Shown piece by piece: positions 26,131 to 35,092 of a stretch of DNA of 47,659 bases. Position 1 is the first letter of the stretch; every line of letters begins with the position of its first letter. This DNA is from an uncultured Bacilli bacterium. Lineage in GTDB: Bacteria; Bacillota_I; Bacilli_A; RF39; UBA660. The notes below the pieces were generated by a model. That model saw nothing but the letters and a program-made list of their open reading frames with translations, was not told where the DNA came from and did not search any database. The position numbers and the translations under genes were made by a program. The DNA lies in contig CAJTUR010000007.1 in NCBI GenBank assembly GCA_910579535.1, positions 1-47,659 on the forward strand, given 5' to 3'.

Positions 26131-27210
26131 ATGAAATCGGTTTATATTCATATTCCTTTTTGTAAAACAATTTGTTCTTATTGTGATTTTTGTAAAGTTT
26201 ATTATGATGATAAAAACGTAGCTAATTATTTAAAAGTGTTAAAAGATGAGATTGAGGATTTTTATAATGGAGAAGCCATTGAATCCATTTATATTGGTGG
26301 AGGAACGCCTTCTTGTTTACCTATACCTTATTTAAAGAAGGTTTTTGCTCTTTTCAATTGTTTTAATGTAGAGGCTTTAAAAGAAGTGACGTTTGAATGT
26401 AATTTAAATGATATTAATGAAGCGTTACTCTTATTTTTAAAAGGAAAAGTGAATCGTTTAAGTATTGGCATTCAGTCTTTTAATTCAGAAAAGTTAAAAA
26501 TTATGGGTCGAAACCATACGTTTAAAGAAGCTTTAGAAAAAATGTCTTTATGTCGGCGTTTAGGGTTTTCAAATATTAATGTGGATTTTATTTATGGTTT
26601 TAAGGAAGAGACGGTACAAGATATGAAAAAAGATTTAAAACGTCTTTTAAAGTTGAAACCGAACCATATTAGTACGTATAGCTTAATGATTGAAAACCAT
26701 ACCCTTCTTAAAATTAATAACTATCAAAGATGTAGTGATGAAAAAGATGCTTTTTTTTATAAAGAAATTTGTAAAGTGTTAAAAAAAGAAAAGTTTCATC
26801 ATTATGAAGTTAGTAATTTTGCTTTAAAAGGGTGTGCGTCCATTCATAATTTAAGGTATTGGCAAAATAAAGAATATTATGGATTTGGGGTTTCTGCTTC
26901 TGGGTACATCGATCATATTCGTTATACCAATACGCTTTCTTTAACGAAATATATGAAAGGGGAATTTATTAAGGAACGAGAAATTTTAACTCAAAAAGAT
27001 ATTATGGATTACCATTTAATGTTAGGGTTTCGTTTAGTGGAAGGTTTTTCTATAGAATCTTTTGAGAATTTGTATCAAGTGAAGTTAGAAGAAAGGTATC
27101 CAATCAAACCCTTGTTAAAAAATAAAGATTTAATGATAAAAAAAGGAAAGATTTTTATAAATCCGGACAAACTATATGTAATGAATGAAATTTTAATTAA
27201 AATGATATAG
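26131..27210 (+). CDS. hemW: HemW-like radical-SAM protein
   Basis: 359 residues. ATG 26131 follows ATAGGAGTC. The N-terminus IPFCKTICSYCDFCKVYY carries the radical-SAM CxxxCxxC motif followed by the DF typical of HemW. IGGGTPSCL, LSIGIQSF and the NVDFIYGFKEET segment follow, with a C-terminal HemN_C region. HemW proteins are now regarded as haem chaperones rather than coproporphyrinogen oxidases. It is slightly shorter than usual at its C-terminus. The membrane protein at 27222 follows after eleven bases. Confidence 0.92.
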   Translation: MKSVYIHIPFCKTICSYCDFCKVYYDDKNVANYLKVLKDEIEDFYNGEAIESIYIGGGTPSCLPIPYLKKVFALFNCFNVEALKEVTFECNLNDINEALLLFLKGKVNRLSIGIQSFNSEKLKIMGRNHTFKEALEKMSLCRRLGFSNINVDFIYGFKEETVQDMKKDLKRLLKLKPNHISTYSLMIENHTLLKINNYQRCSDEKDAFFYKEICKVLKKEKFHHYEVSNFALKGCASIHNLRYWQNKEYYGFGVSASGYIDHIRYTNTLSLTKYMKGEFIKEREILTQKDIMDYHLMLGFRLVEGFSIESFENLYQVKLEERYPIKPLLKNKDLMIKKGKIFINPDKLYVMNEILIKMI

Positions 27211-27221
27211 AGGGTGGGATT

Positions 27222-27671
27222 TTGAAGAAACTTATTTTATTCCTTTTTTTATTTTTTCCTATTTTTGTTAGGGGTGAGACTTTAAAACTTGATGATTTAA
27301 AAGTTTTAAATGGTGTCTTGTCTCCTCAGTTTGAAGGGTTAAATAATTATTATACGATTTCTTTAGATAAAGAAGTTATGGAAATTTTATTTGATTATGA
27401 AGAACAGGATTATACTGTCCAAGTTATCAATAATTATGATTTAGAAAATAATTCAATTGTTTTTTTAGAACTGATTCGAGGAGAAGAAAAAGCGAGTTAT
27501 GTGTTTCATATTTTAAAAGAGGTAGAGGAAGAAGTTCAGACGGTTTTTAATGAAGAAGTGAATGAACCCACGCCTTTAATGTATGAATATAAGATTTTTG
27601 TTATTCCTGTTGTCTGTTTTATTCTTATTTTTATTGTTTATAAAATTGTTTTTAGACATCATAAAAAGTAA
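27222..27671 (+). CDS. Secreted, membrane-anchored protein with a cadherin-like beta domain
   Basis: 149 residues from TTG 27222, preceded by GAGGGTGGG. The N-terminal signal sequence MKKLILFLFLFFPIFVRGE has a probable cleavage site after Gly or Ala-like positions near 18. Then LKVLNGVLSPQFEGLNNYYT resembles the start of a cadherin-like beta-sandwich (PF12733-type) domain. A C-terminal membrane helix (about 122-143) and a basic tail face the cytoplasm. The likely role is a cell-surface protein. The next gene begins within the terminator hairpin that follows. Confidence 0.7.
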   Translation: MKKLILFLFLFFPIFVRGETLKLDDLKVLNGVLSPQFEGLNNYYTISLDKEVMEILFDYEEQDYTVQVINNYDLENNSIVFLELIRGEEKASYVFHILKEVEEEVQTVFNEEVNEPTPLMYEYKIFVIPVVCFILIFIVYKIVFRHHKK

Positions 27672-27706
27672 ATCACTTTAATATATTTTATTAGGTGATT
27701 TTTTTT
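27670..27706 (+). terminator. Attenuator-like hairpin containing the next gene's ribosome binding site
   Basis: AAATCAC (27670-27676) pairs with GTGATTT (27695-27701), with inner TTAATA/TATTA pairs, followed by eight Ts ending at 27706. The 3' arm includes AGGTGA, the ribosome binding site of the GDPD gene, whose TTG start (27705-27707) lies at the end of the T run. Confidence 0.65.
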
Positions 27707-28340
27707 GAAATATATTGCGCACAGAGGGCTTAGAGATAATAAATATGAAGAAAATACGATTGAAGCGTTTCAAAATGCTATAGAAAATCCTAATGTGTCT
27801 GGTTTTGAGTTTGATATAAGGGTTACAAAAGATCATTATTTTGTGGTGCATCATAATGCGTTTATTAAAGGAGATTTGATCAAAAATAAAACGTATCGTT
27901 ATTTAAAAAAAGAATATAATCTTCCTCTTTTATCGGATGTTTTAAAATTAGAGACGGATAAAATTATGCTTATAGAAATTAAAGATACGCATCTTCCTTT
28001 TAAAAAATTGAATCGACTATTAAAGAAATACAGTTATCGAAATCTATATGTTATGAGTTTTCATAATTCTGTTATTTACAAGTTGTGTGAATACCGTTGT
28101 ACCGCGAAATTAGGGATTTTAAATTATATTTTAAATAGTGAAGCGGATTATAATTTGGATTTTATAGGTTTAATTAATGATTTATCTAATCGAAAACTTA
28201 TCGATAATTATAAAAAAAGGGAAGTGGAAGTCTTTTTATATGGTGTGTTGAATGAAGAAGAAGACCTTCGTTATGAAGATGTTTATTATATTGTAGATGG
28301 GATACCTCAAAATAGAAACGCATTACAAAATATATTGTAA
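27705..28340 (+). CDS. Glycerophosphodiester phosphodiesterase
   Basis: 211 residues from TTG 27705, with AGGTGA upstream. The catalytic motifs are AHRG (His6, Arg7), ENTIEAF, the metal site FEFDIRVTKDHYFVVHHN, and LIEIKD further on. The family hydrolyses glycerophosphodiesters to glycerol-3-phosphate and an alcohol. No signal peptide is present, so it should act in the cytoplasm. It is somewhat shorter than typical 240-residue members. Expression may be limited by the hairpin that covers its ribosome binding site. Confidence 0.92.
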   Translation: MKYIAHRGLRDNKYEENTIEAFQNAIENPNVSGFEFDIRVTKDHYFVVHHNAFIKGDLIKNKTYRYLKKEYNLPLLSDVLKLETDKIMLIEIKDTHLPFKKLNRLLKKYSYRNLYVMSFHNSVIYKLCEYRCTAKLGILNYILNSEADYNLDFIGLINDLSNRKLIDNYKKREVEVFLYGVLNEEEDLRYEDVYYIVDGIPQNRNALQNIL

Positions 28341-28397
28341 AGTTTCTTTTTTTATTTTCTATTCCCTTATTTAGCTATTTTAAATCTAAAAATCTTA

Positions 28398-28406
28398 TGA
28401 TATAAT
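28398..28406 (+). promoter_or_regulatory. Extended -10 promoter of the surface-protein pair
   Basis: TGA then TATAAT at 28401-28406 is an extended -10, about 25 bases ahead of the 28431 start. Confidence 0.6.
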
Positions 28407-28430
28407 TTAGGAAGAATAGGAAGTGGAAGC

Positions 28431-30593
28431 ATGCCAAATGAAGACGATAAAACAAAGCCTTTGTACGATTTAGAGGAATTAAGTTCTAATAATCAAATTT
28501 TTGAGATGGAGAGTAAAACGGAAGTTTATAAAAATCCGCTAGGAGAACCACCAGAAATGAAACCTTTAGAAAAACCTAAAAAAGAAAAATTAGGGGACCG
28601 TATTAAAAATTGGTGGAAAAAACTTTCTAAAAAGCAAAAAGGGTTCTTTATTGGAGGTCTTGTTCTATTTTTAATTCTTATAGGTGTTGGGCTCTTCTTT
28701 TTATTTAAATCTTTTAAAAAAGAAGAAACGCCTATTAAGCCCCCCGATGTTATTGTTCAAGAAGAGAATTACCGTTATGAAAATGGAAAATTGGTTTTTT
28801 TAAATGCTAATAAAGAAGAAATCGGATCGTATACGTGTCAAAATGCGAATGAAAATCTTTGTTTTGTGGCCTATTATAGCAATGAAGATGAGTTTGATGT
28901 TGCTAGAAAAATCTATCAAGACCAGTCTAAAATAAAGGTAAGAAGTGGCATTATTAATGAGAAATACGTGTTTGTTAGTGATAATCCAAGGGAGACGGAT
29001 ACGACTTTAGTTTTATACGACATGAAGGAAGAGAAAACTGAAGAGATATATACTCTTGTTAAAAATGTGGCTTCTAATAAAAATCTTTATATTCTAAAAA
29101 ATACAGAAGGTCTTTATGGAATACTTGATTTTTCAGGGGAAGCGCCTACTTCAAAAATAGATTTTAAGTGGTCTTATTTAGGGTATGTTGAGAATCCAAA
29201 TCAATATTTTGTTGCCAGTGAAGGATTACATCAATTACTTTTAAAAGAGGATGGAAGTTCAGTTAGTACCCCTTTACAAGGTAAGATTAAAAACTTAAAT
29301 GGAAGTTATGTGAAATTGGTTAATGCTGAAGGAAAGTATGATGTTTTTGATTTTAAAGGAAAAAAAGTTTTTGATGATTCTTTTCAATACGTAGAGCTTT
29401 TTGAAGATTACGTTGGTCTGGTTTTAGATGGTAAGCTTCATTTAAGGTATTATGATAAAAATAAGATGAATGAAGAGGGAATAGAATTAAAAACAAATCA
29501 GTTTGTCAAAGAAAGCATTTATGATGATGAAAATCAATTGATTGAAACAAAAGAAGCGTTTTCTTTAGAAGAGCATAATCATCTTATAACGGTTCATGTC
29601 GGAGAGGCTGCGACTACGATTAATAAACTTGAAGGTGAATTAAGTAAACGTTTAAAATTTGTTAATTATTTTGATGGTAAGCTTTACTTTTATAGTGATC
29701 AAGATAAAAAAGATTTTTTAGGAACATATATTTGTTCTAATAAAAATAATGTTAAGAGTGGAGATCAAACGTTAGGCAATTGTTCTATAGCAAGTGATAC
29801 CATTTTTGAAGAAAATGATTTTGAGATTCCTGGTAAAACGGGTAAGATTCCTATTTTTAATGAACGTTTTGTTTTTATAAATGATAATCCTGATTTGGTC
29901 AATGAAGATAATAAAACCATTGTTCTTTATGATTTGAAGAAAAATACTCAATTGGGTAAATATATGGAAGTGGCTACTTATTCTTATACTGGAACCGATG
30001 AGATTACTTTTAGGACCGTTAATGATTTACAAGTGGTGGCTAAGAATAAAAGTGGAAAATATGGCGTTATAAAAATTGGACTTAGTGAAGTTAGTGGACA
30101 AATCAATTTTAATTATAATGAAATTGAATCATTAAATGAGTATTATGTAGCTAAAGATGCAACAGGGTATTTACTTTTAAAGAAGAAAGATGGTACGGGT
30201 GTTACAAGTGCTATTCCTTATAAGATACGTAATTATAATGAAAAAAATAAAATAGTGAAAATAAAAAATAATGATAAGTATTTTCTAAGAGATTTCCAAG
30301 GGAAAGAAATTACATTAGAGGAAAAAAATGGTTATGCTTATATCGAACTTTATGATGAATTTTTTGCAGCGGTGGATAGTCATAATACTTTAAAATTGTT
30401 TTCGTATGATAAACCGAAGAACAATTTAATTAAAGATAAAACAATTCAGTTGACGAGTAAGAATTATTATGGAAATGGGACACTGGCTTTTAAAATAAGT
30501 GTGAATGCTTTAGAATATGAAATTTTTATAGGCACAAGTGATAATAATTATAAATCTGAGTACAAAGGTCAGTTCGAGAAAGAGGACCGTTAA
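28431..30593 (+). CDS. Membrane-anchored surface protein with WG-like repeats
   Basis: 720 residues. ATG 28431 follows GGAAGTGGA. An acidic cytoplasmic N-terminus (~1-75) leads to a single membrane helix (about 76-98, FIGGLVLFLILIGVGLFFLF), then a large outer part. That part carries two copies of a module: (N/D)GKL(V/Y)F, a short GSY/GTY(T/I)C Cys segment, (F)VF(V/I)xDNP, and TxVLYD(M/L)K. It also has WG-like repeats such as GLYGILDFSG. The Cys pairs in each module could form disulfides. The same module occurs once in the following gene, so the two are paralogues. The partner or ligand is unknown. Confidence 0.78.
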   Translation: MPNEDDKTKPLYDLEELSSNNQIFEMESKTEVYKNPLGEPPEMKPLEKPKKEKLGDRIKNWWKKLSKKQKGFFIGGLVLFLILIGVGLFFLFKSFKKEETPIKPPDVIVQEENYRYENGKLVFLNANKEEIGSYTCQNANENLCFVAYYSNEDEFDVARKIYQDQSKIKVRSGIINEKYVFVSDNPRETDTTLVLYDMKEEKTEEIYTLVKNVASNKNLYILKNTEGLYGILDFSGEAPTSKIDFKWSYLGYVENPNQYFVASEGLHQLLLKEDGSSVSTPLQGKIKNLNGSYVKLVNAEGKYDVFDFKGKKVFDDSFQYVELFEDYVGLVLDGKLHLRYYDKNKMNEEGIELKTNQFVKESIYDDENQLIETKEAFSLEEHNHLITVHVGEAATTINKLEGELSKRLKFVNYFDGKLYFYSDQDKKDFLGTYICSNKNNVKSGDQTLGNCSIASDTIFEENDFEIPGKTGKIPIFNERFVFINDNPDLVNEDNKTIVLYDLKKNTQLGKYMEVATYSYTGTDEITFRTVNDLQVVAKNKSGKYGVIKIGLSEVSGQINFNYNEIESLNEYYVAKDATGYLLLKKKDGTGVTSAIPYKIRNYNEKNKIVKIKNNDKYFLRDFQGKEITLEEKNGYAYIELYDEFFAAVDSHNTLKLFSYDKPKNNLIKDKTIQLTSKNYYGNGTLAFKISVNALEYEIFIGTSDNNYKSEYKGQFEKEDR

Positions 30594-30594
30594 A

Positions 30595-31596
30595 ATGAAA
30601 AAAAATAAATTAACTTTAATTTTAATTGTTGTTCTTTTAGTTCTTTTTCTTCCTTTAAGTATTTCCTCTTTTATTCTTCATAAAAAATATACTACTCCTG
30701 TTGTTATAAATCCTAAAAGAGAATTTAAGTTTGAAAATAAACTTTACTTTTATCGCGGTAATAATTTGCTTGGTACGTATGATTGTGAAAATTTTAATGA
30801 TTTTTGTGATTATGCTTCTACTAAGGAAGAAGAGAAAAAATATATTTTAAAAGAACCAGAATCTTTGGGGGGACGTCTTTCTTTAATTAATAATCGTTTT
30901 GCCTTTTTAATTGATTCACCTACTTCTAAATTAAATGAAGCACCTGTTCTTTTATATGATTTAACGAGAAACAATGTTATTGGTTCTTATAAAGAAATTA
31001 AAAATTATGGTATTGGTTTGGATAAAGATTATTATATCATTAAAAATGAAAAGGATTTATGGGGGGTCATGACTTTTAACGATGGAATTGAACTTGCTCT
31101 TCCTTTTAATTATGAATTTATTGGAATTAATAATTCTTTATCAGAAAATGGGTTACTAAATTCAAATATATTTGTCGCAATGAAAGATAATGAATGGCAA
31201 CTTTTTGATTCAAAAGGTCAAGAATTAAGTCCTGTTTTTAAAAGTGAAATTTATAATTATGATAATCATTATATTATTTTAGATGATATTGATGGAATGA
31301 AATTTATGAATTATCAAGGAGAAGCTGTTTTTAATGGTCGTTATCAATATTTGGATTTTAGTGAAGATAATCCAAATTATTTATACGTTATTGATCAAGC
31401 TAATAATTTTTATATTTATAATTTAAGAACTAGAAATGCCATAACGGATCCTCATTATGTTTCAAGTATAAGTGATGTTCGTGTTGTAGAGGAAAACGGT
31501 AGACTTCGTCTTTATATTAATGATGTTTTAATTGAAAATGTAGTGGTTAATCAAGATTTAATTGATGATAATGATCTAGATGTAGATATTGGTTGA
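30595..31596 (+). CDS. Membrane-anchored paralogue of the 28431 surface protein
   Basis: 333 residues from ATG 30595, with AAAGAGGA upstream; an earlier in-frame start at 30538 overlaps the previous gene and would disrupt the signal anchor. Basic N-terminus plus a helix at about 6-27 (LTLILIVVLLVLFLPLSISS) anchors it outside. The module ENKLYFYRGNNLLGTYDC ... FAFLIDSP ... VLLYDL matches those in the 720-residue neighbour. A further WG-like KDLWGVMTF follows. The stop codon overlaps the -35 region of the Val T-box promoter. Confidence 0.76.
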   Translation: MKKNKLTLILIVVLLVLFLPLSISSFILHKKYTTPVVINPKREFKFENKLYFYRGNNLLGTYDCENFNDFCDYASTKEEEKKYILKEPESLGGRLSLINNRFAFLIDSPTSKLNEAPVLLYDLTRNNVIGSYKEIKNYGIGLDKDYYIIKNEKDLWGVMTFNDGIELALPFNYEFIGINNSLSENGLLNSNIFVAMKDNEWQLFDSKGQELSPVFKSEIYNYDNHYIILDDIDGMKFMNYQGEAVFNGRYQYLDFSEDNPNYLYVIDQANNFYIYNLRTRNAITDPHYVSSISDVRVVEENGRLRLYINDVLIENVVVNQDLIDDNDLDVDIG

Positions 31597-31620
31597 AAAA
31601 AAATAAAAAAAAGGTATAAT
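31593..31620 (+). promoter_or_regulatory. Sigma-A promoter of the valine T-box unit
   Basis: TTGAAA (31593-31598), a 16-base spacer, and TATAAT (31615-31620). The -35 box overlaps the stop codon of the preceding gene. Confidence 0.8.
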
Positions 31621-31625
31621 AGTAG

Positions 31626-31855
31626 AAAAAGCAATGCACTTGAGGAGTATATAATAAAGTTTTTTTAGAGAGCTTATGGGTGGTGAAAATAAGTAAAACT
31701 TATTATAGAAGGTAGCAAGGAAGCTGAAAGACTGAAAGGATTAGTAAGTTTTTCCGGATAATTGCCGTTATCAATTAATTGAGTTGCATGAGTAATCATG
31801 AATTAAGGTGGTACCGCGGGAAAGTCTCGTCCTTTTTATGGGAGGAGATTTTTTT
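31626..31855 (+). promoter_or_regulatory. T-box riboswitch leader, valine-specific
   Basis: The T-box AAGGTGGTACCGCGG is at 31805-31819. The antiterminator pairs AAGG with CCTT around TGGTACC, then GCGGGA with TCTCGT. Stem I has an AGTA segment on the 5' side and GAA on the 3' side, followed by one base and GTA (31712-31714), a Val codon. This is the usual loop-E plus specifier arrangement. The terminator pairs TCTCGTCC (31825-31832) with GGAGGAGA (31841-31848), one mismatch, then seven Ts. The 3' arm is also the ribosome binding site of the next gene. Confidence 0.92.
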
Positions 31856-32605
31856 GTGGATTATGAATTAAATTTAAAAGCTTTTAAGAATTTTTTAAAA
31901 CAATTTGATTTAACAAGTGAAGAAATTAGTTTAAAAGTGAGTCATAGTTACCATGTGGCCCATTTGGCTTCGATTCTTGCTAAGCGATTAGAATTGAATG
32001 AGGAAGAAATTCAGTTTGCGAAGACATTAGGTTTGCTTCATGACGTTGGTCGTTTTATTCAGTTTACAAAAGCAAAAGAATATAATGATTATAAAACACA
32101 ATTAGACCATGGCGCTCTTGGTGTGGATTATTTATTTAAAGAAGGACACATTAAGGATTTTTCTATAAATGAAGATTATTATTCTATTCTTGAATTTGCT
32201 ATTCGAAATCATAATCAATTTAATATTGAAAAGGATCTTCAAAAACAAGCTCTTTTCTGGGCACAGTTTATTCGAGATGTGGATAAGATTGATATTTATC
32301 GGGTCATAGCTAGCCATTTTGAATCACAATTTAGTGAAGAGGCTTCTTTAACCGTTCAAGATTCTTTTTTTAAACATACTTTGATAAAATTAGAGGCTAT
32401 ACAAAATGAAAGTGATACTATTCTTCAAAACTTAGCTTTTGTTTATGATTTGAATTTTAAAGAATCGTTTCTTTTATTAGAAGAAACGGATAATTTAGAA
32501 CTTTATATCAGTCATTTACAGGTTGATAAAAATTTAGAAGATGTGTTTAAAAGTTATATAAAAGAAGTGAGAACGTTTTTAGAGTCTAAAATAAATGAAA
32601 ATTAA
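31856..32605 (+). CDS. HD-domain phosphohydrolase, T-box controlled with valS
   Basis: 249 residues from GTG 31856, seven bases after GGAGGAGA; the upstream in-frame ATG at 31808 lies inside the T-box. HD motifs are YHVAHLASILA (first His), GLLHDVGRFIQF (His-Asp), a conserved LDHGALG, RNHNQFNI, and FIRDVDKIDIY (final Asp). All metal ligands look intact. This architecture resembles HD hydrolases acting on nucleotides or phosphate esters. The substrate is unknown. It is 18 bases before valS and should be induced by uncharged tRNA-Val. Confidence 0.88.
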   Translation: MDYELNLKAFKNFLKQFDLTSEEISLKVSHSYHVAHLASILAKRLELNEEEIQFAKTLGLLHDVGRFIQFTKAKEYNDYKTQLDHGALGVDYLFKEGHIKDFSINEDYYSILEFAIRNHNQFNIEKDLQKQALFWAQFIRDVDKIDIYRVIASHFESQFSEEASLTVQDSFFKHTLIKLEAIQNESDTILQNLAFVYDLNFKESFLLLEETDNLELYISHLQVDKNLEDVFKSYIKEVRTFLESKINEN

Positions 32606-32623
32606 GTTAGAGGAGATGAATTT

Positions 32624-35038
32624 ATGTTAGATAAAAAATATCAAGCACAAGAAAAAGAAGAAAAGTGGTTAAATTATTGGAAAACTAATAACATCTACTC
32701 GTTTAAGCCAGATCAAAGGGAAGTCTTTTCAATTGATACGCCCCCTCCAACCGTAAATGGAAAAATTCATGTTGGGCATATTTTTTCTTATTCGCAAACG
32801 GAAATGATTGCTCGTTATAAAAGACTTAGAGGTTATAATGTTTTTTATCCATTTGGGTTTGATGATAATGGGTTACCAAGTGAAAGATTAGTAGAAAAAG
32901 AACAAGGCAAGAAAGCTCATGAGATCGGAAGAGAAGCTTTTTCTAAGCTTTGCTATGAAACCACCGATAAGTATGAGTCCGAGTTTCAAGATTTGTTTAG
33001 TAAGTTAGGAGTAAGTACAGATTGGAAAATCCATTATAAGACCGTGAGTCCATCGACCATTAAAGTGAGTCAAGCTTCTTTTTTGGATTTAGTTAATAAA
33101 GGTCATTGTTATCATAAAGAAAGTCCAGCTTTGTGGTGTAATGAATGTTTAACTTCTATTGCTCAAGCGGAGTTGGAAACGAAGACGGTGAAAACGACTT
33201 TTAATTATATTCATTTTGAGACAGTAGAAGATCAAGAAATTTTTACGATTGCTACGACTAGACCTGAGTTGTTGCCCGCGATTGTTTGTGTGTTTGTTAA
33301 TCCCGAGGATGAAGTTCATCGTCATTTAATAGGCAAACATGCTCGTATTCCAGTGATTGATGTTGAGGTGCCAATTCTAGCGGACGAAAAGGTAGATAAG
33401 GATAAGGGAACTGGTGTGGTTATGTGTTGTACGTTTGGTGATCAAACGGACATTGAATGGTGGAAAAAATATCAATTGCCTTTGAAAGCAATTTTTACCC
33501 GTGATGGACGAATTGCATCAGATGTTCCGATTTATGGCGGACTTAAAATTAAAGAGGCTCGTAAGAAAATTATTGAAGATTTAAGTTCCGCACAAGTGGT
33601 TGAAAAAATAGAAGAGTTAGAACATGAGGTTCAAACACATGAACGTTGTGGAAAAGAAGTTGAGTATGCGGTCATGAATCAATGGTTTATTGATATTATG
33701 AATCATAAAAATGATTTCTTACGTATGGGAGAAGAGATTAAATGGTATCCCGCTCATATGAAAGCTCGTTATGATGAATGGGTTCAAAACATTTTATGGG
33801 ATTGGTGTATTTCTAGGCAACGTTATTTTGGCGTACCTTTTCCTGTTTGGTATTGTAAGTCATGTGGGGAAGCGGTGTTTGCTCGATTAGAAGATTTACC
33901 AGTTAATCCTTTAGTGGATGCACCTCCAATTAAAGCTTGTTCTTGTGGAGGAAAAGAATTTATTCCAGAGGCGGATGTCATGGATACATGGGCTACTTCT
34001 TCTGTTACACCGTTAATTAATATGCGTTATGGAGAAAAAGAAAATTATGAATCTTTTTTGAAACCTATGAGTCTTCGTACGAATGCGCATGATATTATTA
34101 GGACGTGGGATTTTTATACGATTGTTAAAAGTTTTTATCATTTTGGTATGCGTCCTTGGGATCACGTGATGATTAGTGGCTTTGTTATGGCTAACAAGGG
34201 TGAGAAGATTAGTAAAAGTAAAGGAAATAGTAAATTTGAACCGATCGATTTAATTAAGGATTATTCCGCTGATGTGGTTCGTTACTGGGCAGGATCTGGA
34301 AGATTAGGCACCGATATTATTTTTAGTGATGAAACATTTTTACGTGGTAAAAAACTTATTAATAAACTATGGAACGTAGCGAAGTTTATAGAAATGCATT
34401 TAACTGATTATGAAGATAAAACTTTTGATCAGTATGAATACATTGATAGATGGGTTCTTGGAAGTTTTCAAGAAATGGAACAACATTTTATTCATTATTT
34501 AGAAGAATTTGAAGTTGGTTTAGCTTTAAATACGTTAGAAAAGTTTTTTTGGAATTTTTGTGATAATTACATTGAAATCGTGAAACACAGATTGTATCGA
34601 CCTGAAGAATTTGGAGAGGTTCCTCGTTATTCAGGGCAAAAAACGGTTTATACTTTGCTTTATAAATTGTTACAAGATTTTAGTATTTTCTTTCCGTTTA
34701 TTACCGAAGAGATTTATCAAGAGCTGTATCATCAAGAAAAATCTATTCATTTAACTGAAATCGAACCGTTAAATTTTGATTTTAAAGAAGAGGTTAAAAA
34801 TGGGGATGAAATTATCAATATTATTAGTGAAGCAAGAGGAGAGAAGTCTAATTGTAATAAATCTTTAAAAACACCGATTTCTATTTTAGAGTTAAGTGTA
34901 GATTGTGATTTGAAAGAGGCTATTGAAAAATCAAGCAAAGATTTTAAGGCGACGCTTTTTATTGAAAAATTGATTTTAGAAGAGGGCGAGACGACTTATA
35001 AAATAGATAAAATTGAACTTTCAGAAAACGATAACTAA
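32624..35038 (+). CDS. valS: Valyl-tRNA synthetase, archaeal/rickettsial type
   Basis: 804 residues. The class I signature is HVGH within NGKIHVGHIFSYSQTEM, and KISKSKGN replaces KMSKS. The editing domain has TIATTRPELLPA. The segment PFGFDDNGLPSERLVEKEQG is characteristic of the archaeal type of ValRS also found in Rickettsia, and differs from the LPGTDHAGIATQ of ordinary bacterial ValRS. Two Cys pairs (WCNEC, and WYCKSCGEA with CSCGG) suggest zinc sites, again as in the archaeal type. The C-terminal coiled coil of ordinary bacterial ValRS is absent. It follows the HD gene in the Val T-box unit. Confidence 0.95.
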   Translation: MLDKKYQAQEKEEKWLNYWKTNNIYSFKPDQREVFSIDTPPPTVNGKIHVGHIFSYSQTEMIARYKRLRGYNVFYPFGFDDNGLPSERLVEKEQGKKAHEIGREAFSKLCYETTDKYESEFQDLFSKLGVSTDWKIHYKTVSPSTIKVSQASFLDLVNKGHCYHKESPALWCNECLTSIAQAELETKTVKTTFNYIHFETVEDQEIFTIATTRPELLPAIVCVFVNPEDEVHRHLIGKHARIPVIDVEVPILADEKVDKDKGTGVVMCCTFGDQTDIEWWKKYQLPLKAIFTRDGRIASDVPIYGGLKIKEARKKIIEDLSSAQVVEKIEELEHEVQTHERCGKEVEYAVMNQWFIDIMNHKNDFLRMGEEIKWYPAHMKARYDEWVQNILWDWCISRQRYFGVPFPVWYCKSCGEAVFARLEDLPVNPLVDAPPIKACSCGGKEFIPEADVMDTWATSSVTPLINMRYGEKENYESFLKPMSLRTNAHDIIRTWDFYTIVKSFYHFGMRPWDHVMISGFVMANKGEKISKSKGNSKFEPIDLIKDYSADVVRYWAGSGRLGTDIIFSDETFLRGKKLINKLWNVAKFIEMHLTDYEDKTFDQYEYIDRWVLGSFQEMEQHFIHYLEEFEVGLALNTLEKFFWNFCDNYIEIVKHRLYRPEEFGEVPRYSGQKTVYTLLYKLLQDFSIFFPFITEEIYQELYHQEKSIHLTEIEPLNFDFKEEVKNGDEIINIISEARGEKSNCNKSLKTPISILELSVDCDLKEAIEKSSKDFKATLFIEKLILEEGETTYKIDKIELSENDN

Positions 35039-35043
35039 GGTTA

Positions 35044-35072
35044 TTGTTTTTTTGTGTTTTTTTTGATATAAT
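35044..35072 (+). promoter_or_regulatory. Sigma-A promoter of the metallophosphoesterase gene
   Basis: TTGTTT (35044-35049), a 17-base spacer, then TATAAT (35067-35072). Confidence 0.6.
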
Positions 35073-35092
35073 TAAATCAAGGAAAGTTTTTT

